Source: an uncultured Oscillospiraceae bacterium (GTDB taxonomy: Bacteria; Bacillota; Clostridia; Oscillospirales; Oscillospiraceae). Taken from it: a stretch of 9,179 bases of DNA. The notes beneath the pieces were generated by a model that saw only the letters and a program-made list of their open reading frames with translations, was not told where the DNA came from and did no database searches. How positions within the stretch are numbered: position 1 is the first letter of the stretch; each line of letters opens with the position of its first letter. The position numbers and the translations under genes were made by a program. This document shows, in pieces, positions 1 to 6,804 of this stretch. The stretch covers positions 1 through 9,179 of the forward strand of contig CAJTOE010000100.1 of the NCBI GenBank assembly GCA_910577805.1, written 5' to 3'.

Positions 1-339
1 CACCCCCACCATAACGCTCAGAGCCAGATGGGACAGGTAGACCACCGCCCGGCTGTGCCCTGCCGCCAGCTTGCGGCGCATGGCGCCATCGCTGTACTCC
101 GCGCCGGTAAACAGGGCGCAGAACACCGACAGAAGCAGGCCGGCTATAAAGTGAAACAGCACGTACCGGGAATCCAGGCTGACGAACGCATCCTCCACGC
201 CGCTGCGGAGAAGCTCCACCATAGCGCCATAGCCCAATAGGGCCTCCAGTGCGCCTGAGGCGGCCATAATTCCCATAGAAATCCAAAATGTCCTGCTCCG
301 GCGCAGGCGTAAAAGATGCGCGGACCATAAATTGCTCAT
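1..339 (-). CDS. ABC-2 type transporter permease, N-terminal 113 residues (runs off left edge)
   Basis: This is the beginning of a membrane permease, cut by the window edge; the frame is open from the ATG at 339 to base 1. The N-terminus (MSNLWSAHLLRLRRSRTFW) closely resembles that of the neighbouring permease (MTNLLSANLLRLKKSFLFW). Both carry the same block of about 20 residues after the second membrane segment: GAEYSDGAMRRKLAAGH here, GTEYSDGTIRNKIVAGH there. Visible hydrophobic segments lie at about residues 18-36, 60-78 and 98-113. The start follows the stop of the upstream permease by 12 bases, and that stop overlaps a G-rich ribosome site (GAGGGGG), so the genes are almost certainly translated together. 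Inferred role: second membrane subunit of the ABC exporter encoded upstream. It belongs to the BcrB/LanE/LanG-like permeases, but the substrate cannot be read from the sequence. Confidence 0.85.
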   Translation of the reverse strand, partial: MSNLWSAHLLRLRRSRTFWISMGIMAASGALEALLGYGAMVELLRSGVEDAFVSLDSRYVLFHFIAGLLLSVFCALFTGAEYSDGAMRRKLAAGHSRAVVYLSHLALSVMVGV

Positions 340-351
340 ACTGCCGCCCCC

Positions 352-1179
352 TCAGTTCAAGTCTTTTTTGCAGAACAGACAGACCCCGGCGGCAGTGAAG
401 CCCGCCAGGATGCCCAATGCGCATAGAATCATCCGCGCCGGGTGGCTGGCGGCGAGATTGCCGTACTGGACGGACTGTCCCGCAGGCAGCAGGTCGTAGA
501 CAAATTCATAAAGCTCCCGCTCCGCCCCCTGGAGATAGCGGGGGTTTGGCTCCATCTGGTCTTTGATCTCCCCGTTGGCGCTGATAGAATAGTCCACAAT
601 TTCCGGCGGGGCCTGGAGCCTGCCGTCCACAACAAGCGCGGCCCCAAACAGCAGCATCACCGTCAGCATGGAGAGGACCGCCGCTGACGCTTTTCGGTGG
701 AACAGCATGACGGTCAGCGTGTATATGGCACAAAACGCCGCGGTTGTGGCCAGCCCGCCCAGTACATGGAGCAGAGCTGTTATGAGATCGACGCTCAGCC
801 AGCCAATCAGCGGAAGGCCCGCCAGCGCGGACGAGAGCATATAGGCCGCATTGAAGCACACCGCCGCAAAGAAGCTGACGGCCAGGTTGGCAAAATAGAC
901 GTGCAGCCGCCGGTGTCCGGCAACGATTTTATTGCGTATCGTGCCGTCACTGTACTCCGTCCCGAAAAACAGAGGGATGAAGATAGCCATTACCAAACCG
1001 ATTACCACAGCCCAGCCAAAAAAGACGGAGTCCATGGAGACTGCATAGCCGTAGGCTTGATGTTCCAGGAACCGGTTCACGCTCATAAACCCGCCAAACC
1101 CAAGGCTGAGAGCCATCGTCCCCCAGAAGAGGAAGCTTTTTTTCAGCCGCAGCAGGTTGGCTGACAGCAGATTAGTCAT
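352..1179 (-). CDS. ABC-2 type transporter permease (BcrB/LanE-G-like), 275 aa
   Basis: Integral membrane subunit of an ABC exporter. About six hydrophobic segments can be seen (roughly residues 17-34, 52-74, 96-118, 124-160 as one or two, 167-184 and 248-269). A cytoplasmic block with EYSDGTIRNKI (about 75-86) follows segment 2. A polar, probably external loop of about 60 residues (185-247) precedes the last segment. The frame is open upstream to 1377, but the correct start is the ATG at 1179: a strong GGGAGGTGG ribosome site lies just before it, the family-like sequence begins there, and the upstream extension lies inside the ATPase gene in another frame. The start overlaps the ATPase stop by 8 bases, indicating translational coupling. 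Family knowledge: ATPases paired with two small permeases commonly export or expel bacitracin-like or lantibiotic peptides. That substrate is inferred, not shown. Confidence 0.9.
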   Translation of the reverse strand: MTNLLSANLLRLKKSFLFWGTMALSLGFGGFMSVNRFLEHQAYGYAVSMDSVFFGWAVVIGLVMAIFIPLFFGTEYSDGTIRNKIVAGHRRLHVYFANLAVSFFAAVCFNAAYMLSSALAGLPLIGWLSVDLITALLHVLGGLATTAAFCAIYTLTVMLFHRKASAAVLSMLTVMLLFGAALVVDGRLQAPPEIVDYSISANGEIKDQMEPNPRYLQGAERELYEFVYDLLPAGQSVQYGNLAASHPARMILCALGILAGFTAAGVCLFCKKDLN

Positions 1180-2086
1180 GTGTGCCACCTCCCACCAGGT
1201 TGACGAAATAGCTTTCCAGGCTCTCGTCCCGCTCGTGGGCGGACAGCAGCTCACAGCCCTCGGCCTCCAGCGCCTTGACCAGCCGGGACAGATTGAGCTG
1301 TCCGAATACGTCCGCCTGGCCGTCGGACAGGATTTTGTAGTCCAGTTCCAGCTCCCCCAGCACGCGGGCCAGGGCACGGGTGTCGGTGACCTCCACCCGC
1401 AGGCACTTGCGGCAGGCCGCGTTCAGCTCATGGGCACTGACCTCCTTGACGATCCGGCCCCCGTCCAGAAAGCCGTAGTGGGTCGCCAGACGGCTCAGCT
1501 CGTCCAGGATGTGGCTGGAAATCAGGACGGTGATGCGCCGCTCCTGGTTCAGCCGTAAAATCAGCTCCCGTATCTCAATGATGCCCTGGGGGTCCAGACC
1601 GTTCACCGGCTCGTCCAGCACCAGAAAATCCGGGTTCCCCGCCAGGGCTACGGCGATGCCCAGCCGCTGCTTCATGCCCAGGGAGAAGTGACGGGCTTTC
1701 TTTTTGCCCGTGTCCTCCAGGCCCACCAGCTTTAAGAGCGGTTGGACGCCCTCCTCCGACGGCATCCCTAATACCCGGAACTGCTCCCGGAGATTGTCCC
1801 GCGCGGTCAGGTCCAGGTAGATGGACGGCGTTTCCACCACCGCGCCCATCCGGCGGCGGACCTGGTTGATCTGCCGGTCCCGGCTCCCCACGCCGTAGAG
1901 GGTGTAGTCCCCGGCGGTAGGGGTCTGGAGCCCGCAGAGCAGCCGGAGCAGCGTGGTTTTTCCCGCGCCGTTTTTGCCTACAAGACCGTAAATGGCCCCC
2001 TTCGGCACGTGCATGGTCAGATGATCCAGCGCCTTGAACGTGCCGTAATGCTTGCTCAAGCCCTGGGCGGTGAGTACATATTCCAT
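1172..2086 (-). CDS. ABC transporter ATP-binding protein (BcrA/LanF-like), 304 aa
   Basis: Cytoplasmic ATPase that powers the adjacent permeases. All nucleotide-binding motifs are present. Walker A is GKNGAGKTT at residues 37-45. The Q-loop region reads VVETPSIY (83-90), with Glu where Gln is usual. The signature is FSLGMKQRLG (134-143), a variant of LSGGQ. Walker B is LVLDEP (155-160) with the D-loop NGLDP after it, and the switch His is in SSHIL (190-194). The Glu Q-loop and SLGMKQ signature are typical of the BcrA/LanF drug and bacteriocin immunity ATPases. Residues after about 220 form the accessory C-terminal domain of this group. A TAGGAGG ribosome site lies 7 bases before the ATG at 2086. 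It is the first gene of a three-gene unit (ATPase, permease, permease). The 83-base gap to the upstream regulator holds a putative promoter and paired repeats, so regulation by that response regulator is likely. Substrate unknown; a peptide antibiotic is the best guess. Confidence 0.93.
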   Translation of the reverse strand: MEYVLTAQGLSKHYGTFKALDHLTMHVPKGAIYGLVGKNGAGKTTLLRLLCGLQTPTAGDYTLYGVGSRDRQINQVRRRMGAVVETPSIYLDLTARDNLREQFRVLGMPSEEGVQPLLKLVGLEDTGKKKARHFSLGMKQRLGIAVALAGNPDFLVLDEPVNGLDPQGIIEIRELILRLNQERRITVLISSHILDELSRLATHYGFLDGGRIVKEVSAHELNAACRKCLRVEVTDTRALARVLGELELDYKILSDGQADVFGQLNLSRLVKALEAEGCELLSAHERDESLESYFVNLVGGGTHD

Positions 2087-2117
2087 AAAATCAGCCTCCT
2101 AACGTTGCTTTGTCAGG

Positions 2118-2164
2118 ATTCTACCCCCAAAGAGTTGAGAAAGCGGTTACGAAAAGAGTTGAGA
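2118..2164 (-). promoter_or_regulatory. Putative regulated promoter of the ABC operon with two direct repeats
   Basis: Two identical 12-base copies of TCTCAACTCTTT (minus strand) lie at 2153-2164 and 2129-2140, exactly 24 bases apart. A -10-like TAGAAT (2118-2123) starts 5 bases after the second copy. No good -35 sits at normal spacing (CCGCTT at 17), as expected of a promoter that needs an activator. A start near 2111 would give a leader of about 25 bases before the ATPase ATG. Binding by the adjacent OmpR-type regulator is inferred from position and repeat geometry. Confidence 0.5.
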
Positions 2165-2169
2165 TTTCG

Positions 2170-2865
2170 TCAAGTTTTTGGGGGGTGAACCGCCCCCTGC
2201 TCCGCGATTTTCAGCGTAAAGCCGATGCCCCACACCGCTTCGATGCAGTCCCCCGCCCCGGCCTCCCGGAGCTTTTTGCGTAAATGGCTCATGTGCGTTT
2301 TCAGAGAGCTTTCCGTGCAGTCGGGGGTGTCCTGGGCAATCTCCTCCAGCAGGCGGGACTTGGTGACCACCTGGGCGGGGTTGGAGAGAAGCAGCTTCAA
2401 AATGGCGTACTCCGTCCGGGTCAGACGGATGCTCTGGCCGTGGACAAAGACACAGCGGGCCTCCTCCTCCAGCCGGAGCGGGCCGTGGGCCAGCACCCCG
2501 CCGGGCCGGGCGTTTTCGCTCTCCCGCAAACGCAGCGCGATACGGGCCAGCAGTTCCCGCAGAGAGAACGGTTTTGTGACATAGTCCGCCGCGCCCCCCA
2601 GCAGAAGGTCAGCCTTATGCTCCGGGTCCGCCTTGGCACTGAGCACGATCACCGGCACTCCGGCCAGCCGGGGCAGGACCTCCTCCCCGGACAGCCCCGG
2701 CAGCATCAGGTCCAGAAGCACCAGGTCCGGGCGGCTCCGGGACAGCGCCAGCAGAGCTTCGGTGCCGGAGTAGGCCCGTGAGACCCGGTAGCCCTCACGG
2801 GTCAGGGCCTCCTCCAGAAGATTGCCGATGGGCAGATCGTCGTCGATTACAAAGATGTGCTTCAT
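2170..2865 (-). CDS. OmpR/PhoB-family response regulator, 231 aa
   Basis: DNA-binding response regulator. The receiver domain covers about residues 1-115: acidic pocket D8-D10 (VIDDDLP), phospho-acceptor D52 (LLDLMLPG), switch serine S76 (VLSAK) and conserved K98 (YVTKPF). A winged helix-turn-helix domain covers about 125-222, with the family's LTRTEYAILKLL and HMSHLRKKL helices and the wing ending in WGIGF. Length and layout are normal for the family. The ATG at 2865 has an AAGGGAG ribosome site 9 bases upstream. It precedes an ABC operon on the same strand by 83 bases, so it most likely controls that operon, as in BcrR-, LanR- or CprR-type modules. No histidine kinase gene is present here; it may lie beyond the left edge, downstream of the permeases, or elsewhere in the genome. 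Confidence 0.93.
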   Translation of the reverse strand: MKHIFVIDDDLPIGNLLEEALTREGYRVSRAYSGTEALLALSRSRPDLVLLDLMLPGLSGEEVLPRLAGVPVIVLSAKADPEHKADLLLGGAADYVTKPFSLRELLARIALRLRESENARPGGVLAHGPLRLEEEARCVFVHGQSIRLTRTEYAILKLLLSNPAQVVTKSRLLEEIAQDTPDCTESSLKTHMSHLRKKLREAGAGDCIEAVWGIGFTLKIAEQGAVHPPKT

Positions 2866-2897
2866 AGAAATGAACTCCCTTTTCTGTCGCTTCTTCT

Positions 2898-2903
2898 ATT
2901 ATG
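2898..2903 (-). promoter_or_regulatory. Putative extended -10 promoter of the response regulator
   Basis: The minus strand reads TGT-CATAAT (the hexamer at 2898-2903), an extended -10 pattern. It would place a start near 2891 and a leader of about 26 bases before the ATG at 2865. A perfect TTGACA at 2911-2916 is only 8 bases upstream, too close to serve as its -35, and no good -10 fits that TTGACA at 15-18 bases. The assignment is therefore tentative. Confidence 0.35.
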
Positions 2904-2915
2904 ACACACTTGTCA
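2902..2915. promoter_or_regulatory. Inverted repeat TGACA-N4-TGTCA between divergent genes, candidate operator
   Basis: A perfect 5+5 base dyad (TGACA CACT TGTCA) overlaps both the -35 of the sulfhydrylase promoter and the edge of the putative regulator -10. A protein bound here could affect both divergent genes. Part of the symmetry comes simply from the TTGTCA -35 hexamer, so chance is possible. Confidence 0.3.
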
Positions 2916-2938
2916 ACCGCCCAAAAGTCTGGTAAAAT
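2910..2938 (+). promoter_or_regulatory. Sigma-70-type promoter of the sulfhydrylase gene
   Basis: TTGTCA at 2910-2915 and TAAAAT at 2933-2938 are separated by exactly 17 bases. The expected start near 2945 gives a leader of about 28 bases to the ATG at 2973. That is too short for a SAM riboswitch or T-box, so any sulfur control must act through a protein or elsewhere. The promoter lies inside the open frame upstream of the ATG, which supports the chosen start. Confidence 0.7.
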
Positions 2939-2972
2939 ACAGACCATCTATGAAGGAAAGAAGGAATGCTCC

Positions 2973-4265
2973 ATGAGCAGCTATCAGATGGCAACCGACT
3001 GCCTCCACGCGGGCTACCGCCCCGGCAACGGAGAGCCTAGGAACTTCCCCATCGTCCAGTCCACCACCTTCCGCTACGAAACCAGCCAGGATATGGGCGC
3101 TCTGTTCGATCTGGAGGCCAGCGGTTATTTCTATACCCGCCTGCAAAACCCCACCAACGACACCGTCGCCGCCAAAATCTGCGCCCTGGAAGGCGGCACG
3201 GCGGCTATGCTGCTTTCCTCCGGCCAGGCGGCCAACTTCTACGCCGTGTTTAATATTGCCGGCTGCGGGGACCACGTCGTCTCCTCCACCGCCATCTACG
3301 GCGGCACCTACAATCTGTTCGCTGTGACCATGAAGCGTATGGGGATCGAGTTCACGTTCGTGGACCCGGACTGCTCCGAGGAGGAGCTGAACGCCGCCTT
3401 CCGGCCCAACACCAAGGCCGTGTTTGGAGAGACGATCGCCAACCCGGCCCTGAAAGTGCTGGACTTTGAAAAGTTTGCGAAAGCCGCCCACGCCCACGGC
3501 GTTCCCCTGATTGTGGACAATACCTTTGCCACGCCGGTGAACTGCCAGCCCTTCCAGTGGGGCTGTGACATCGTCACCCACTCCACCACAAAATATATGG
3601 ACGGCCACGCCCTCACCGTCGGCGGAGCCATCGTGGACAGCGGCCGGTTTGACTGGAACGCCCATAAGGACAAGTTCCCCGGCCTGACCACCCCCGACGA
3701 GAGCTACCATGGCGTTACCTACACCGAGCGCTTCGGCCTGGAGGGGGCTTTTATCACAAAAGCTACGGTCCAGCTCATGCGGGACTTGGGTTCCATTCCC
3801 TCCCCGCACAACTGCTTCCTGCTGAATATCGGCCTGGAAACCCTGCCTCTGCGGATGAAACAGCACTGTGAGAACGCCCAGAAGGTGGCGGAATATCTCC
3901 AGGGCCACGAAAAGATCGCCTGGGTCCAGTACGCCGGACTGCCCGGCGACACCTACCACGAGCGGGCCAAAAAGTATATGCCCAACGGCACCTGCGGCGT
4001 GGTGGTCTTTGGGGTGAAGGGCGGCCGTGCCGCGGCGGAGCGCTTCATGGCCGGGCTGAAGCTGGCTTCGATCGCCACCCACGTGGCCGACGCAAAGACC
4101 TGCGTCCTGCATCCCGCCTCCTCCACGCACCGGCAGATGAACGATGAGGAGCTGCGGGCCGCTGGAGTGGCCCCCGATCTGGTGCGCTTCTCTGTGGGCA
4201 TCGAGGACGCAAAGGATATTATTGCTGATTTGGAACAGGCGCTGGCCGGTGTGGAAGCAGTGTGA
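2973..4265 (+). CDS. metY: O-acetylhomoserine sulfhydrylase (Cys/Met metabolism PLP enzyme), 430 aa
   Basis: Cytosolic PLP enzyme expected to join O-acetyl-L-homoserine and sulfide into homocysteine plus acetate, the direct-sulfhydrylation step of methionine synthesis. Family landmarks are in order: YTRLQNPT (54-61), SSGQAA around PLP phosphate (82-87), the cofactor-ring Asp D182 in VDNTFATP, the Schiff-base lysine K207 in HSTTKYMDG, and the C-terminal HPASSTHRQ and VRFSVGIED blocks with the carboxylate-binding arginine (R405). At 430 residues with the insertion after K207 (about 223-255), it matches the long MetY group rather than the shorter cystathionine synthases/lyases. The frame is open to 2901, but the ATG at 2973 is preferred: AGAAGGA lies just upstream and a full promoter lies within the extension. 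Monocistronic, divergent from the response regulator and closed by a hairpin terminator. A related activity (methionine gamma-lyase, O-succinyl substrate) is less likely. Confidence 0.95.
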   Translation: MSSYQMATDCLHAGYRPGNGEPRNFPIVQSTTFRYETSQDMGALFDLEASGYFYTRLQNPTNDTVAAKICALEGGTAAMLLSSGQAANFYAVFNIAGCGDHVVSSTAIYGGTYNLFAVTMKRMGIEFTFVDPDCSEEELNAAFRPNTKAVFGETIANPALKVLDFEKFAKAAHAHGVPLIVDNTFATPVNCQPFQWGCDIVTHSTTKYMDGHALTVGGAIVDSGRFDWNAHKDKFPGLTTPDESYHGVTYTERFGLEGAFITKATVQLMRDLGSIPSPHNCFLLNIGLETLPLRMKQHCENAQKVAEYLQGHEKIAWVQYAGLPGDTYHERAKKYMPNGTCGVVVFGVKGGRAAAERFMAGLKLASIATHVADAKTCVLHPASSTHRQMNDEELRAAGVAPDLVRFSVGIEDAKDIIADLEQALAGVEAV

Positions 4266-4314
4266 TTTTTTTGGAAAAAACCGCAAGCTTCCTCTGCTTT
4301 ACCACATAAGCAGC

Positions 4315-4358
4315 CCAGCCTGCGGCCCTTGCAGAAAGGCCGCAGGCTGGTTCTATTT
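4315..4358 (+). terminator. Intrinsic terminator between convergent genes
   Basis: A perfect 13-base stem, CCAGCCTGCGGCC (4315-4327) with GGCCGCAGGCTGG (4338-4350), encloses a 10-base loop and is followed by TTCTATTT. It terminates the sulfhydrylase transcript. The same hairpin also faces the end of the M56 gene (stop at 4369), but on the minus strand it lacks a following T-run, so it may be weaker there. A smaller hairpin, CTGCTT/AAGCAG (4294-4299 and 4308-4313), lies beside it. Confidence 0.8.
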
Positions 4359-4368
4359 CCGGACAGCT

Positions 4369-6804
4369 TCAGAACGCGTCCGCGTGTTCGATCATCACAT
4401 ACCCCATGACATCCTCCAGCGGACCGTTCGGAGCCTGAAGGTACAACTGGTATGTTCCGGGCTTCGCCGCAGGGGGTTCCATGGTCCAATCCGCCGCGCA
4501 CTCCAGCAGCTCCCCCCTCTGGCGCACGTTATGCACAGACCAATAGACTGGGTCGCTCTGGCCGTCCTGGGCGAAAAACACTTTCATTTCAGCCCCTTTT
4601 CCGGCATAAATCGCATACTCGATTTCATCCCCGTAGGCCAGCGTGTACTCCCCCAGCAACACGGTTTCTCCAGCCGCCGCGCGTTCCAGGTCCACAGAAA
4701 ACACTTCACAGCCATCGTACAAATCGTCGCCAAACAGGCTTGTTACCTCCTCCTGCGTCATGTAGGCGGCCCCTGTGATGTTGTCCTGTTTATCGCGGAT
4801 AATTTTGATGTTGATGGTCCCCGCCGGGTTTGTATTCAGCGTGTAGAAGGAGTGGTTGGCCCGTTCGTCCAGAAAAACGTTGACCAGCTTTCCCTGGTAG
4901 TAGTAATTTTTGCCGTCGAACATCACCCCAACCGCCTGATATTCCTTCCTCTGCGCTTCGGCCCATTCCTTTTCCTGTTCCTCTTTCTGCGCCTCAAATT
5001 CATCGTACTTGTTCAGCCTATTATAGAGCATGGATTGGAATGCCCAGCTAGCATCTTCCAACGCCCGCTCCAGCCAAAACTCCAGCTCCGCTTCTTCCAT
5101 GCAATCCGTCAAAATGGAGAAAAAAGCTATTTTTTCATCCGCATATGCTTTTTCAGCAAGCTCACGAAACAGAGGAGAATTTTTGTCCAGCCAGCGTACC
5201 GCGAGCGAGAAGGAAGCAAAGTCACCATCCGCATAGAACTTTGTAAGCCATGCCTTTTGCGCCGCTTCATTCAGCCAGGGGAACGTCACGGTTGTTTCTT
5301 TGGGATAGACAAAATTGTCATAGGAACGGCTCCCTTGTCCAATCGCAAGGATTGCTCCAATCGATTTTTGAGCGGCATTTTTCCCCGCCCGCGTGATGTC
5401 ATAGTCCCGCAGGGTAATGTTGTAAATATGCGCGTTTTTCGTAACCCCAAACAGTCCGATGATCTCTGCGTCCGGGTCGGTCATCGTGAGGCCTATGATC
5501 TCAAAGCCGTTGCCGTTATAGGACCCTGTAAAAGGGTCGTCCCATGTTCCGATGGGGACCCAGTCATTTGCGGACAGATAAATATCCGCCTGCTGCATAT
5601 AATTCAGATCCATGCCGTACTGGCCCGTGCCAATCGCTCTGAGCTGGGCCTCGTTTGCGACCTGATAATAGGTTTTTCCCTTCAGCTCCAAGGTATCCAT
5701 TTGGGGTGAAGCCTTGGAAACACCGGCCGCATAGGTGTTTCCGACTGCATTGCACATTGTATAGGGGCCGACGAAGGCCGCGCCTAAAACCACGCACATA
5801 GTCAATACGGCAGTCAAAAGCCGGCCGCCGATTGACGGCTTGTGAAACTTCATGATCGCACCTAACCTTTCTTTTAAAAGCTGTTTGTTTTCGCTCAGGG
5901 TGACAGCCCCCAGGCTTTCCCGATAACGGCCCACGGAGGCCATCGCGTCCAGCAAGGTCTGTCCGTAGCCGCGGGCACTGGCGCACCCCATTTTCGTAAG
6001 AACCGCTTCATCACAGGAAAACTCACAGGCCCGGTTGATTTCCCGGCTCATCAGATATACCAGGGGATTAAACCAGTGCAGACAGACGGTGATTTGGACG
6101 AACCATTTGTAGCATATATCCCGCCGCTTATGGTGCGTCAGCTCATGCAGGGCGATATATTGAAACTCCTGCGCGGAGTAATCCGCCCTGGGCAGGACAA
6201 TGCACGGGTGGAAAAAGCCGATCAGCATCGGCGACGAAACCAGCGGATTGACGCACAGCTCCACCGGCCTCCGCACTCCGGCCTGAGCCGCGGTGATTGC
6301 CAGCTGGTCCAGCCGCTCCAGGTCGAAAACCGGGGTCAGCCCGGCCTTGATATAGCGCATAAAGCTCTGATAGATGGTGATTTTTCGGAGCAGCAGTCCC
6401 AGCGCGCCGCACAGCCAGAGCAGCCAGAGATTGCCGGCCGCCAGGGACGCAAGGTCCGCAAGGGGACGGGGTGCGGCTGAAGTCTGGGGCGGCTGGCTGG
6501 AGGCGCTGAATATCGGGGCCTGTTCTGTCCGGGGAAGGGTTGGCTGCGGGGCTGGAGCCGGGGCCGGGGCTGGTGTGGGAATGGTTTGGACGGCGGCTTG
6601 CTGAACCGCCCTGTAGGCGGTCCCCAGCAGGTTCGGTTCCGGCGCGAAGGGGAGCAGCAGGCGCAGGACTGCAATGAGCCAGACGTAATACTGCCATTGA
6701 CGGCTGATTTTGTCCCGCCAGATGCGCTTTCCCCCAAAAAGCACCAGTATGAGCAGTCCCCCGGACAGGGACATGGAGAGAAAGAGCGTCCATACTGTAT
6801 TCAT
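4369..6804 (-). CDS. M56 (BlaR1/MecR1-like) membrane metallopeptidase with unusual sensor region, 811 aa
   Basis: Membrane zinc protease of the BlaR1/MecR1 family, which senses an outside signal and relieves repression by a BlaI partner. Membrane segments are seen at about 4-24, 40-58, 123-140 and 326-346. A Pro/Ala-rich linker (74-113) lies between segments 2 and 3. The zinc site HELTH is at 220-224, and E261 in CEFSCDEA lies 37 residues further, the BlaR1 spacing for the third ligand. After segment 4 the extracellular part differs from BlaR1: a GLUG-like beta block (about 380-465, with FTGSYNGNG and GLFG), a helical stretch (500-600), a Glu-rich stretch (601-622), a domain with DGKNYYYQGKL (630-640), and a beta-rich end (700-811). 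I see no SxxK/SxN/KTG penicillin-binding set. It starts within the repressor gene (ATGA overlap), so it is translationally coupled. Peptidase assignment is sure; ligand and substrate are inferred. Confidence 0.9.
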   Translation of the reverse strand: MNTVWTLFLSMSLSGGLLILVLFGGKRIWRDKISRQWQYYVWLIAVLRLLLPFAPEPNLLGTAYRAVQQAAVQTIPTPAPAPAPAPQPTLPRTEQAPIFSASSQPPQTSAAPRPLADLASLAAGNLWLLWLCGALGLLLRKITIYQSFMRYIKAGLTPVFDLERLDQLAITAAQAGVRRPVELCVNPLVSSPMLIGFFHPCIVLPRADYSAQEFQYIALHELTHHKRRDICYKWFVQITVCLHWFNPLVYLMSREINRACEFSCDEAVLTKMGCASARGYGQTLLDAMASVGRYRESLGAVTLSENKQLLKERLGAIMKFHKPSIGGRLLTAVLTMCVVLGAAFVGPYTMCNAVGNTYAAGVSKASPQMDTLELKGKTYYQVANEAQLRAIGTGQYGMDLNYMQQADIYLSANDWVPIGTWDDPFTGSYNGNGFEIIGLTMTDPDAEIIGLFGVTKNAHIYNITLRDYDITRAGKNAAQKSIGAILAIGQGSRSYDNFVYPKETTVTFPWLNEAAQKAWLTKFYADGDFASFSLAVRWLDKNSPLFRELAEKAYADEKIAFFSILTDCMEEAELEFWLERALEDASWAFQSMLYNRLNKYDEFEAQKEEQEKEWAEAQRKEYQAVGVMFDGKNYYYQGKLVNVFLDERANHSFYTLNTNPAGTINIKIIRDKQDNITGAAYMTQEEVTSLFGDDLYDGCEVFSVDLERAAAGETVLLGEYTLAYGDEIEYAIYAGKGAEMKVFFAQDGQSDPVYWSVHNVRQRGELLECAADWTMEPPAAKPGTYQLYLQAPNGPLEDVMGYVMIEHADAF

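Noticed and set aside
1180..1377. N-terminal extension of the second permease
   Set aside because: The extension lies in the ATPase gene in another frame and lacks membrane character. A strong ribosome site supports the ATG at 1179.
2901..2972. Upstream ATG for the sulfhydrylase
   Set aside because: The promoter -35 and -10 lie within this stretch, so the ATG at 2901 would be upstream of the transcript start.
2939..2972. SAM riboswitch or T-box leader for the methionine-pathway gene
   Set aside because: The leader is only about 28 bases from the predicted start, too short for either structure.
2913..4286. 457-codon open frame on the minus strand opposite the sulfhydrylase gene
   Set aside because: It mirrors a clear enzyme gene in a GC-rich sequence, has no recognisable family pattern, and starts without a good ribosome site. 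It is a shadow frame.
4144..5709. 521-codon open frame on the plus strand opposite the M56 gene
   Set aside because: It crosses the end of the sulfhydrylase gene, the terminator and the M56 gene on the opposite strand. Composition is not protein-like and the M56 assignment on the other strand is firm.
4369..6804. Assignment of the M56 protein as a true beta-lactam sensor (blaR1/mecR1)
   Set aside because: The protease core fits but I find no penicillin-binding active-site motifs in the extracellular part and no beta-lactamase gene nearby.
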